The notes under the pieces are model-generated. The model saw only the letters and a list, made by a program, of their open reading frames with translations. It did not search any database and was not told the origin of the DNA. From positions 1 to 56,739 of the forward strand of contig JAFSMO010000010.1 in NCBI GenBank assembly GCA_017447865.1: 56,739 bases of DNA, read 5' to 3'. The position numbers and the translations under genes were made by a program. Numbering within the stretch: position 1 is the stretch's first letter; each line of letters opens with the position of its first letter. The stretch comes from Thermoguttaceae bacterium (GTDB lineage: Bacteria; Planctomycetota; Planctomycetia; Pirellulales; Thermoguttaceae). Positions 31,201 through 39,062 of the stretch are shown here, in pieces.

Positions 31201-34137
31201 ATGCGCCGATCCATTTTCTCGTTCATTTTGGTTTTTTCGATTTTCGCATTTTTTGCGTCTTTGACTTTCGCTCAGGAACCACCCGTTTCGCTCGCCGGGA
31301 CGTGGAAAGCGGCCGCGGATCCCCAGAACGTCGGGAGCGCGGAGCATTGGGAAAAGGCCATCCGGCCGGACTCCTCGGACCTCACGATCCCGGGCCAGTA
31401 CCAGTCGGTTTTTCCACGTTTTCGCGGCGTGGTCTGGCTTTGGAAAACGATCGACGTTCCGCAGAAAATGGCGGCCGATTCCCGCTTCATCCTGGAATTC
31501 GAGCAGGTCGCCTACGCGTGCCGGGTTTGGGTGAACGGCGTGGAAGTCGGCGCGCATGAAGGCGTGGAGTGCGGTTTCCGCTTTGACGTGACGGACGCGC
31601 TTGCCCCCGGCGAGGCCCAGGCCCTCATCGCCCTGCGGGTCGTGAATCCTGGCGACCAGCTGGAGGACCTCGTGGACGGGATCTCGCAGAAAACGATTCC
31701 CTCGCGCCCGGAAGACCACCGCCCCGGTGGGATCCTCGGCGAGGTGAGCCTCCAGCAGCGCGCGGCGGTTTACGTCGATTCGGTCCAGACGGACGCGAGG
31801 CTCGCGGACGGCTCCGTCACGGTGACGGCCTGCGTCGTGAACTCAAAAAAAGAGGCGCAGAAAACGCGCGTTTCCCTTTCCCTCTCCGATGCCCGAAAAG
31901 GCGCGGCTTGCGGAAACCTTACGCGGGAAGAAACGCTTCCGCCCGGGAAATCGACGGTCCGTTTCGAGACGAAGATCCAAAACCATCACGCGTGGAATCT
32001 GAACGACCCGTTCCTCTACCGTGCGACCGTTCGCGCGGAGCAGAGCGCTGGGCAGGGCGCGGATGAACTTTCGACCCGGTTTGGTTTCCGGGATTTCCGC
32101 TTCACGGACGGTTTCTTCCGCCTGAACGGGAAACGCATTTACGTCAAATGCACGCACACGAGCCACTTTCCGACGAACTATTCGCGGCCGGTGGACCCGG
32201 ATCTGATTTACCGTGACATGATCCACCTGAAATCAATGGGGTTCAACATGATCCGGTTCATCTGGGGCCTCGGAACGACGCGCCACATGGAGATCGCGGA
32301 CGAGCTTGGAATGATGGTTTACCAGGAGACGGAAGCGGCGTTTCCGATGCAGCTCACTCCGGGTTCGGACGGAAAACCACTCCCCAATGCGGCCCAACTC
32401 CTTGAAACCCGGTACTGCCGCGCGCTGGAGCAGATGGTCGAAAACAGTCGGAACCACCCGTCCGTCGTGATTTACGGCCTCCTGAACGAGACGCGCCCCG
32501 GCCCGGCCTTTGAATGCGCGCGGGCCCAGCTTCCGTTCCTTCAGGGGCTTGACTCGAACCGCCTCGTGATCCTGGAAAGCGGGTCCTGGCACTTGAAAAA
32601 CGCCGATGAAATGCCGCTCCGTGAAGTTTTCGCCAATCCGGGGGAAACCCAATGGCGCGCGGATTTCTGGGACCTTCATCCGTACCAGCCAGTTCCGCAC
32701 ACGGCCGCGATCATCCGCTTCCTTCGCGAGTACGGCGCTCCGGAAATGGCCGGCCAGATCCACGGCCACAATAATTTCGACGCGCGGCTCTTCGACGGAC
32801 GCCCGATTTTCCTTTCCGAGTACGGCATCGGCTCGGCCGCGGACGTTTTGCGCTCCCTGCGTTTTTACGAACAGAACGGGAAGGAATTCGGCGAGGATTT
32901 CGAGACGATCGCCGACTTCGCGCAGCGGTTCCAGAACGACTGGAACGCCTGGAAAATGAACGAGACGTTCGGCCGGCCGGAGGACTTTTTCGAGGAATCC
33001 AAGGCCAAAATGGCCCGCCAGCGCGAGCTGGGGATCAACGCCCTGCGCGCCAATCCGCTCGTGATCTCGCATTCCGTCACGAATTCGTGCGATCCGCTCA
33101 CCGCTGGCGAAGGGCTTGCGACGATGAACCGCGAGTTCAAGTACGGAACGTTCGACGCGATGAAAAACGTTTTCTCGCCGCTTCGCTGGTGCGTTTTTGC
33201 GGAGCCGGTCCAGCTCTGGGCCGGAGAGCCCGCGCGTTTTGAGGCGGTGCTCGTGAACGAAGACGTGCTGAAGCCCGGCGAGTACCCGGCCCGGTTCGAG
33301 GTTTTCGGCCCCGACGGGAAGACTTACTGGCGCAAAAGCTTCACGGTAAAAATCCCTGAAAATCCCAACGCGCCGTTTGCGCTCCCGCAGTTCGACGAAA
33401 CGGCCGCGATCGACGGACCGACCGGCCAGTACCGTGCCGTCTGCACGCTTGAAAAGGGCGGGGCCGCCGTGGGCGAGGAGACGGAATTCTTCCTGACCCG
33501 CCGCGAGGACGTTTCCCTGAAGGGGCTGAAAGTCGCCGTGGCTCCCGGAGATGGGGAGCTGAAAGAGATTTTGGTCCGGAACGGCGCAGAAATCTCAGAC
33601 GACGCGCGGGTTTTGTTCGTCGGCTGGGGCCTTGACCCCGCTTTTGCGCCGAAGATCCCCGAAATGGTCAACGCGGGAAAAACCGTCGTTTTCCTTCATC
33701 CGTGGGCCATTCTGACGGTCCCGGAAGTCGCGGAAACGGCCAAAAAACTCTTCCCGGCCGGCGTTCCGACGCTCAAGTACATTTCGAGCTGGCTCTACCT
33801 GAACGACGACTGGGCGAAACCGCACGCGTATTTCCGGGGCCTGCCGCTTGGCGAGCTGAACGGAACGAAAACGGTGATCCCCGGCCGGCGCGGCGGGTTG
33901 ATGAGTAATATTTACTACCGCGACGTTCTTTCGATGAACGTCCTGCAGACGCCCGAGCCCCCGACGGAGGCCGTGGCGGGCGCGATCCACGTCACGCACG
34001 GCTACGACTCCGGCCTGACCCTGGCCGTTTGGACCCGCGGCGAAAATGGCGGGAAAATCGTGATTACGACGCTGAAGATCCGCGAAAATCCGGAAACCCC
34101 CGTGGGGTTGAGGTTTTTGCGGAATTTCGCGGAATAG
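31201..34137 (+). CDS. Secreted glycoside hydrolase family 2-like protein
   Basis: A 978-residue protein with a signal peptide (MRRSIFSFILVFSIFAFFASLTFA). An N-terminal jelly-roll sugar-binding domain (LAGTWKAAADP, VWVNGVEVGAHEG) is followed by an Ig-like domain and a TIM barrel with GFNMIRFIWGLG. The acid/base residue is Glu430 in GLLNETR and the nucleophile is Glu540 in FLSEYG, as in beta-galactosidases/glucuronidases/mannosidases of GH2. About 300 extra residues follow, including a glutamine-amidotransferase-like Rossmann segment (VLFVGWGLDP, VVFLHPWAIL). The substrate is not determinable. AAGGA precedes the ATG. The GH28-like gene follows after 12 bases. Confidence 0.88.
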   Translation: MRRSIFSFILVFSIFAFFASLTFAQEPPVSLAGTWKAAADPQNVGSAEHWEKAIRPDSSDLTIPGQYQSVFPRFRGVVWLWKTIDVPQKMAADSRFILEFEQVAYACRVWVNGVEVGAHEGVECGFRFDVTDALAPGEAQALIALRVVNPGDQLEDLVDGISQKTIPSRPEDHRPGGILGEVSLQQRAAVYVDSVQTDARLADGSVTVTACVVNSKKEAQKTRVSLSLSDARKGAACGNLTREETLPPGKSTVRFETKIQNHHAWNLNDPFLYRATVRAEQSAGQGADELSTRFGFRDFRFTDGFFRLNGKRIYVKCTHTSHFPTNYSRPVDPDLIYRDMIHLKSMGFNMIRFIWGLGTTRHMEIADELGMMVYQETEAAFPMQLTPGSDGKPLPNAAQLLETRYCRALEQMVENSRNHPSVVIYGLLNETRPGPAFECARAQLPFLQGLDSNRLVILESGSWHLKNADEMPLREVFANPGETQWRADFWDLHPYQPVPHTAAIIRFLREYGAPEMAGQIHGHNNFDARLFDGRPIFLSEYGIGSAADVLRSLRFYEQNGKEFGEDFETIADFAQRFQNDWNAWKMNETFGRPEDFFEESKAKMARQRELGINALRANPLVISHSVTNSCDPLTAGEGLATMNREFKYGTFDAMKNVFSPLRWCVFAEPVQLWAGEPARFEAVLVNEDVLKPGEYPARFEVFGPDGKTYWRKSFTVKIPENPNAPFALPQFDETAAIDGPTGQYRAVCTLEKGGAAVGEETEFFLTRREDVSLKGLKVAVAPGDGELKEILVRNGAEISDDARVLFVGWGLDPAFAPKIPEMVNAGKTVVFLHPWAILTVPEVAETAKKLFPAGVPTLKYISSWLYLNDDWAKPHAYFRGLPLGELNGTKTVIPGRRGGLMSNIYYRDVLSMNVLQTPEPPTEAVAGAIHVTHGYDSGLTLAVWTRGENGGKIVITTLKIRENPETPVGLRFLRNFAE

Positions 34138-34149
34138 GAGGGAATTTTT

Positions 34150-35631
34150 ATGACCAGACCAGTCCTTTTTACGCTTTTTCTCGCCTTTTTCCTGCCGGCT
34201 TTCGCGCAGGCCCAGGAGGACGCGGAGCGGCTGACGAAAGATCAGATCGTGGATTCACTTCAGGACCTGATCCGTGATCCGGAAATTCCCGCGGACCTTC
34301 CGGACGTTCACGAGTACGCGGAACTGGTGACCACCGTCGAGGAAAACGGGCAGACGTTCAGGATCTGGCGGGCGGCGATCCAGAAGGCGCTTGACGAACA
34401 TCACGGCGTTTTTCTTCCCAAGTCCGACGAGATTTACTACCTCGACGCGCCGCTGCTGATGGACTCGAACTGTGTGGTCCATGCGGACCCGGAGGCGCGA
34501 ATTTACGCCATTCCGTCGCTGCGCACGTGCCTGATCCGAAACCGTCACATGCTCCCGGGCCGGATCCGGCCGGTTTACCTGGAGGACGATTCATGCCGCG
34601 ACGTGAACCTCACGATCACGGGCGGGATCTGGTCGCAGGAAAGCACCGTTCGAAGCGAGTCTTACGGCGCCTCGGACGCGAAATCCTCGATTCCCGGCTC
34701 GGCCGGCGTCCTGCTTTTCTCGAACGTGGCGGACCTTTCCATCACGAACGTGAAGGTCGAAAAGGGTGCGCCGTTCGCGATCCACGTCTCCAACGCCCGG
34801 AACGTCTTCATTTCCGACATTGCGGTCGAAACGAACTGCGACGGCGTGCACTGCAACGGTCCGCTGCGGCGCGCGGTCATTCAGAGGCTGGACGTGATCC
34901 GGACCGGCGACGACTGCATCGCGCTCAATGCGTGGGACTGGCCGCAAAGTGGGCCGGCGCTCGGGCCGATCGAAATGGTGCTCGTGCAGGACTGCAAATC
35001 GGTCCGCGGCTCGCTCAAGGACGTGCGTCTGCTGGCGGGAGTCCTGAAGTACCCGGACGGCACGCGGATCGACTGCCCGATCCGGAACGTGGTGATTCGG
35101 AACATCACGGGCTTCAACTACTTCAAACTTTACGCGCAGTCGCCGGCCGGGCGTCAGTCGGAGTGCGAGATCGGGACGCTCGAAAACATTTACTTCGACG
35201 GGATCGAGACGGAACTCTCCGGCCCGTACCGCGAGGACTGGAAGACGGACTGCTACGGGGCGGTCGCGCCGGTCAGTATTCTTTCCAACGCGAAGAATTT
35301 GAGCTTCGAAAACCTGACGATCCGGTCCATGCCGCGCGATGGCGTGCACCCGTGCATTTTCTACGTCGGCCCGGAAAGCATGGCGTTCGGCTGGACCGAG
35401 GCCAATTCGGAAGCGGAGCGGAAAAAGCCCGTGGAGGTTTTCATGAGCGACTACTCGTGCACGGTCGAAAATATTGAGCTGAAAAATATTCGCGACGCCG
35501 AGGGGAATCCGTACCCCGAGCCGGAAAAACTCGTGAAGGAGGTCCAGCTGAGTCTGAATCCGAACTATCTGCACACGAAACCGCGCGGCGGCACGGGTTT
35601 TGGAGTCGTAAAGAAAGTGGAAGTCAAATAA
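34150..35631 (+). CDS. Secreted GH28-like (polygalacturonase-type) beta-helix protein
   Basis: A 493-residue protein with a signal peptide (MTRPVLFTLFLAFFLPAFAQA). It has right-handed parallel beta-helix repeats (NVKVEKGAPFAIHVSNARNV, split, and FENLTIRSM). GH28 motifs visible are NCDGVH (Asp231, in the place of NTDG) and GDDCIAL (Asp254/Asp255, the catalytic acid pair). The usual GHG and RIK motifs are not obvious, so the specificity is probably not plain polygalacturonan; rhamno- or xylogalacturonan-like substrates are alternatives. GGAGGGAATTTTT precedes the ATG. It is probably cotranscribed with the GH2 gene. Confidence 0.82.
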   Translation: MTRPVLFTLFLAFFLPAFAQAQEDAERLTKDQIVDSLQDLIRDPEIPADLPDVHEYAELVTTVEENGQTFRIWRAAIQKALDEHHGVFLPKSDEIYYLDAPLLMDSNCVVHADPEARIYAIPSLRTCLIRNRHMLPGRIRPVYLEDDSCRDVNLTITGGIWSQESTVRSESYGASDAKSSIPGSAGVLLFSNVADLSITNVKVEKGAPFAIHVSNARNVFISDIAVETNCDGVHCNGPLRRAVIQRLDVIRTGDDCIALNAWDWPQSGPALGPIEMVLVQDCKSVRGSLKDVRLLAGVLKYPDGTRIDCPIRNVVIRNITGFNYFKLYAQSPAGRQSECEIGTLENIYFDGIETELSGPYREDWKTDCYGAVAPVSILSNAKNLSFENLTIRSMPRDGVHPCIFYVGPESMAFGWTEANSEAERKKPVEVFMSDYSCTVENIELKNIRDAEGNPYPEPEKLVKEVQLSLNPNYLHTKPRGGTGFGVVKKVEVK

Positions 35632-35639
35632 AGATCCGG

Positions 35640-35797
35640 AGGGCCGGCGTCCCCGCCGGTCAAATTCAATCCGGAGGGCCGGCGTCCTCGCCGGTCAAGT
35701 TCGGCTTTAGCCGAACACTTACTGCAAACGGCTCGAAACGAATCAGAAAGCGTCCTTTTTATTAATTGGACCGGCGGGGACGCCGGCCCTCCGAATC
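35640..35797. repeat. Three copies of the GGCCGGCGTCCCCGCCGG palindrome
   Basis: Two direct copies (about 35640-35663 and 35674-35697, GGAGGGCCGGCGTCC then CCGCCGGTC) and one inverted copy (35769-35797). Each is a hairpin, and the inverted pair can also form a long stem across ACTTACTGCAAACGG. The last copy ends a few bases before the AGGAGG of the next gene. Confidence 0.85.
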
Positions 35798-35810
35798 TCA
35801 GGAGGAACCC

Positions 35811-38171
35811 ATGAAGCACTCATTTTTTCTCTGCGCGTTTTTACTCCTTTTTTCATCCCTCGCTCCGGCCTACGAACGGTTCGAGGTGAAAACGTTCGAC
35901 GGTGTGCCGATGATCACGCTCGACGGCGTCCCCACGCGCTCGCGCATTTTCTGGGGTCGGCCGGGCGGGGTGGTGCTGAACCTCACGCCGGAATTCCAGA
36001 CGTTCGAGTTTGAGCTTGACCCCTCTGAGGACGCGAGGGGGATCGGAACGATGCACTTCCGTTTCGGAAACGAGCCGGGTGAAATCGTGCTGGACGATTG
36101 CTCCGTCGTGGAAAAAGCGACCGGGAAGCAGATCGCCGGGCCGTACCACTTCGAGACGCAGGCCGAATTTCTCGAAAACTGGAAGTGCTGGCACGATCGG
36201 GTCGGCGAGACCACCGTCGCGACGCTCGGCGTGGAACCGGGCTGCGGCGTGAACGGCTCGGGCGGGCTGAAAGTCACCATTCTGCCCGGGAATGAAAACG
36301 CGCGGTACGACTTTCACGTGTACCACCAGTGGCGGATGGACCTGAAGCCGGGGCACGTGTACACGGTCCGCCTGACGATGCGCTCGGACCCGCCGCGGAA
36401 CGTCCGCACGGCGTTTTACCGTCCGGAAAATCCTCACGTTTCCCTCGGCGGGGTCGGTGGGGTTTTGACCTCGCAGACGCGCATGGCGGCGGACGTCGGC
36501 GTGAATTTCGTCTCGTTCATGGTCGAAAGGCTCTGGCCGGAAGAAGACGGGACCATCGATTTCACGGGGATGGACGCTCAGATCGACGCGATCCTGAAGG
36601 CGAATCCGAACGCGCTGATCATTCCGCGGTTTCCGCTGGACGCCCGCCACTGGTGGCTCCGGAAGAATCCCGACGAACGGATGGTCTGGTTCCATTTGGC
36701 CCCGAACAGTTACGGGACTCAGTGGGCTACGCCGTGCTCGCTTGTGTACCGTCAAGCCGCCTGCGAGACGCTGCGCGCGGCCATTCGGCATCTGGAGGCG
36801 AAGTACGGCAATTCGATCGCCGGCTACCACCCGGCCGGGCAGAACACCCAGGAGTGGTTCACCATTAATACCTGGTCCGGAGGCCATGCCGATTACTCGC
36901 CCGCGGCGCAAAAAGGTTTCCGCCTCTGGCTGAAGGAAAAGTACAAAACGGACGCGGCCCTCCAGAAAGCGTGGGGAAAACCGGACGTAACGCTCGAAAC
37001 GGCGGCGGTCCCTGCGGGGGAACTTCGGGACGAGTCGCTGAAATTTTACGTCATTGACCCCGATCTGAACCCGGAAGCGCCGCGGGAGTTTCAGTCGATC
37101 GTCGATTTTAACGAGTTTTTCAACCGGCAAATGACCGAAACGATCCTCGCTCTGGCGCGCGTCGTGAAGGAAGAAACTCAGGGAAAAAAGCTGAGCGTTT
37201 TCTTCTACGGCTACTGCTGGGAATTCTCCGGCTGCGCGAAAGGCCCGGCCGCCAGCGCGCACTACGACTTGCGCACGATCCTGGACTCGCCGGACATTGA
37301 CCTGATCGCCTCCCCAATGTCGTACTTCGAGCGCCAGCCGGGTGGCGGCGGGTCGTGCATGCTGAACGCCGAAAGCGTGACGGCGGCCGGCAAAATTTAC
37401 GTCTATGAAGACGACACGCGGACGTGGCTCGCCAAAGGAAGCACCGCGCCGGGCTGGGAAAGCGGCGCCGACACTTACGAGGAGACCCGCGAGGTCCTTC
37501 TGCGCAACACGGCAGAATCCGCGCTGAGAAATTTCGGAATCTGGTGGATGGACCTCGGCGGGGCGGGGTGGTTCAACTCGGCCGAGCTCTGGAAAATCAT
37601 GGACGAGCTGAAGCCGATGGACGAATATTTCCTGCAAAACCCCACGCCGTACCGGCCCGAAACGGCGGTTTTCGTCGATGAGATTTCCATGCAGAAAGTC
37701 GGCAGCGGGCGGTTTTCCCACCCGTCGGTCGGCCGTTTGCGTCTCGCGCTGAACCGGCTTGGCGCACCGTACGGGCAATACATGCTGGACGATCTGCTCT
37801 CTGGCCGGGTGGCGCCGCCGAAGGTCACGCTCGTGACGAACGGCGCGGCCCTGACGCCCGACCAGAAGGCGAAGATCGGGGAACTCACGCGAAAGGCCGG
37901 CTCGAAGCTGATCTGGGTCCCGCAGGAGGGTTTCACGCCGGAGGCGCTGCGCGAGGCGGTGAGTGCCGGGACGGACGTGCATTTCTGGACGCAGGAACCG
38001 TGTAACGTCTGGGCGAACGGCCCGTTTGTGCTCCTCCACGCCCCGGAAGACGGCGAGTACCACCTGAACGTTCCGGCGAACGCGCGAGTTCAGGACGTGA
38101 TCACGGGCGAGCCGGTCCCGACGGTCATTCCGATGAAAAAAGCCGAAACACGGGTTTTGAAAGTCGAGTAA
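35811..38171 (+). CDS. Secreted GH42-like (beta-galactosidase-type) protein
   Basis: A 786-residue protein with a signal peptide (MKHSFFLCAFLLLFSSLAPA). An N-terminal beta-sandwich (to about residue 200) is followed by a GH-A clan barrel: ADVGVNFVSFMVERLWPEEDG, IIPRFPLDARHWW, IAGYHPAGQNTQEWF (acid/base region; the usual NE pair is replaced by QNTQEW), KGFRLWLKEKYKTDAALQKAWG, which is a typical GH42/planctomycete barrel insertion, and YVYEDDTRTW, a candidate nucleophile region. The C-terminal part resembles the GH42 trimerisation (amidotransferase-like) domain (VTLVTNGAALTPDQKAKI). AGGAGG fixes ATG 35811. Its substrate is unknown. It ends the glycan group. Confidence 0.75.
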   Translation: MKHSFFLCAFLLLFSSLAPAYERFEVKTFDGVPMITLDGVPTRSRIFWGRPGGVVLNLTPEFQTFEFELDPSEDARGIGTMHFRFGNEPGEIVLDDCSVVEKATGKQIAGPYHFETQAEFLENWKCWHDRVGETTVATLGVEPGCGVNGSGGLKVTILPGNENARYDFHVYHQWRMDLKPGHVYTVRLTMRSDPPRNVRTAFYRPENPHVSLGGVGGVLTSQTRMAADVGVNFVSFMVERLWPEEDGTIDFTGMDAQIDAILKANPNALIIPRFPLDARHWWLRKNPDERMVWFHLAPNSYGTQWATPCSLVYRQAACETLRAAIRHLEAKYGNSIAGYHPAGQNTQEWFTINTWSGGHADYSPAAQKGFRLWLKEKYKTDAALQKAWGKPDVTLETAAVPAGELRDESLKFYVIDPDLNPEAPREFQSIVDFNEFFNRQMTETILALARVVKEETQGKKLSVFFYGYCWEFSGCAKGPAASAHYDLRTILDSPDIDLIASPMSYFERQPGGGGSCMLNAESVTAAGKIYVYEDDTRTWLAKGSTAPGWESGADTYEETREVLLRNTAESALRNFGIWWMDLGGAGWFNSAELWKIMDELKPMDEYFLQNPTPYRPETAVFVDEISMQKVGSGRFSHPSVGRLRLALNRLGAPYGQYMLDDLLSGRVAPPKVTLVTNGAALTPDQKAKIGELTRKAGSKLIWVPQEGFTPEALREAVSAGTDVHFWTQEPCNVWANGPFVLLHAPEDGEYHLNVPANARVQDVITGEPVPTVIPMKKAETRVLKVE

Positions 38172-38175
38172 AATC

Positions 38176-38285
38176 TCCGAGTACGCGACACTCAAGCCCT
38201 CAGAAAACGTCCTAATCCGCGGGGCCTATAATCGCTGGATTATACAGCGGGCTGGGCGTAAACTTTGGGCTGGTCTCTTTTTCTT
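38176..38285. repeat. Repeat E, compact copy
   Basis: CGACACTCAAGCCCTCAGAAAACGTCC is joined directly to TAATCCGCGGGGCCTATA, ATCGCTGG, CAGYGRGCTGGGCGT and AACTTTGGG-TGGTCTC. The same parts occur at 48030-48290, separated there by a ~150-bp hairpin. It lies just after the GH42-like stop. Confidence 0.75.
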
Positions 38286-38409
38286 TTTTGGGCTCATTTC
38301 TCCATTTGGCCCCTGATTTTGCGGCCCATTTCTCCCTTCCAAATCTTTTTTTTGGAAAAATCGTTAAATTTTATCAAGTCGCGCTAATGTATGAACTTTA
38401 ACTGGACGA

Positions 38410-38415
38410 TATAAT
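38410..38415 (+). promoter_or_regulatory. -10 element of the small lipoprotein gene
   Basis: TATAAT at 38410-38415, 55 bases before the start codon. No good -35 is seen at 16-18 bp spacing, so activation by a regulator is possible. Confidence 0.45.
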
Positions 38416-38470
38416 TAGTACTTGCGAGAGGTTCAATGGATTGAACCACATAATCAAGGAGGAGTATGAG

Positions 38471-38689
38471 ATGCGCAAAGTATTGATTGCATTAATTTTG
38501 TCGTTGTTCGTTTTCCAGTCTGTTGGCTGCCTGATTCCGATGTACGATGGCGATACGGCTCGCCGCACGCAGCAGCAGCTGAATACTTCAGAAAACCTGC
38601 GCCTGATTCGGGACGATTGGGAACGGTTCTGGTTCCTGGATCAGCCGGACCACGGGACTCCGTGGCGTAACCACGGCGGTATGATTTGA
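38471..38689 (+). CDS. Small conserved planctomycete-type lipoprotein
   Basis: A 72-residue protein. The signal peptide (MRKVLIALILSLFVFQ) has a lipobox SVGC at residues 17-20. The mature part is CLIPMYDGDTARR..., then WERFWFLDQPDHGTPWRNHGGMI. The W-E-R-x-W-F-L-D-x-P-D-H-x-T-P-x-R-x-H-G-G ending is, as far as I recall, shared by uncharacterised short proteins in many planctomycetes. The function is unknown. AAGGAGGAG precedes ATG 38471. The frame is open from 38441 upstream, which is not credible. Downstream lies a highly structured stretch ending in a terminator, probably part of the same transcript. Confidence 0.78.
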   Translation: MRKVLIALILSLFVFQSVGCLIPMYDGDTARRTQQQLNTSENLRLIRDDWERFWFLDQPDHGTPWRNHGGMI

Positions 38690-39031
38690 GCCGTCGCGAA
38701 GAGAATACAATTTGCTGAGGCAAACTGGATTTTGGCTTCGCGAATGCCCGAGGTACGCGCAGAGATGCTGGGTCTGAACGAATGGTTCCATCAGGGACGG
38801 TGGACCTTTGGGGAAGAAACTCTGTACGTCAGTTTTGGGACGCTGAGGGCGTGAGATTCAGGTTGAGACCAGCGTAAGCTCCGGGATTTTGGTGGAGTTC
38901 GTGGGCAGCACCGTGTGAGGATGTTGCGCGTCGCTCCTCCTGTGCGCGAAATTTCTCGCCGGGGCCCAAGGAAACACTAAAAAGAACGGAGTGTTCAGGG
39001 GAGTACGCCTTTACCGGCTGCTCCCCTTTTT
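38690..39031 (+). ncRNA. Candidate structured RNA downstream of the small lipoprotein
   Basis: A gene-free stretch with many perfect stems in order: TCGCGAAG (38694-38701) / CTTCGCGA (38736-38743) enclosing TTTGC-TGAG-GCAAA (38711-38724); CAGAG (38760-38764) / CTCTG (38820-38824) enclosing GGTC/GACC and GAAC-GAATG-GTTC; ACGCTG (38840-38845) / CAGCGT (38870-38875); CTCC/GGAG (38879-38897); AACACT/AGTGTT (38973-38995); then the terminator. It could be a 3' UTR-derived RNA or an independent RNA about 340 nt long. No RNase P, tmRNA, 6S or SRP consensus is recognised. Confidence 0.5.
38997..39031 (+). terminator. Intrinsic terminator
   Basis: AGGGGAG-TAC-GCC loops to GGC-TG-CTCCCCT, followed by a run of T. 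Confidence 0.85.
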
Positions 39032-39062
39032 CCTTTTCTTGATTGGATTGAAAATTCTGCCC

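Noticed and set aside
38690..38854. A 54-codon open frame continuing in frame after the TGA stop of the small lipoprotein gene (possible read-through or selenocysteine).
   Set aside because: The conserved-looking protein end HGGMI falls at the stop codon, the extension has no recognisable domain, and the DNA is better explained by a series of perfect RNA stems.
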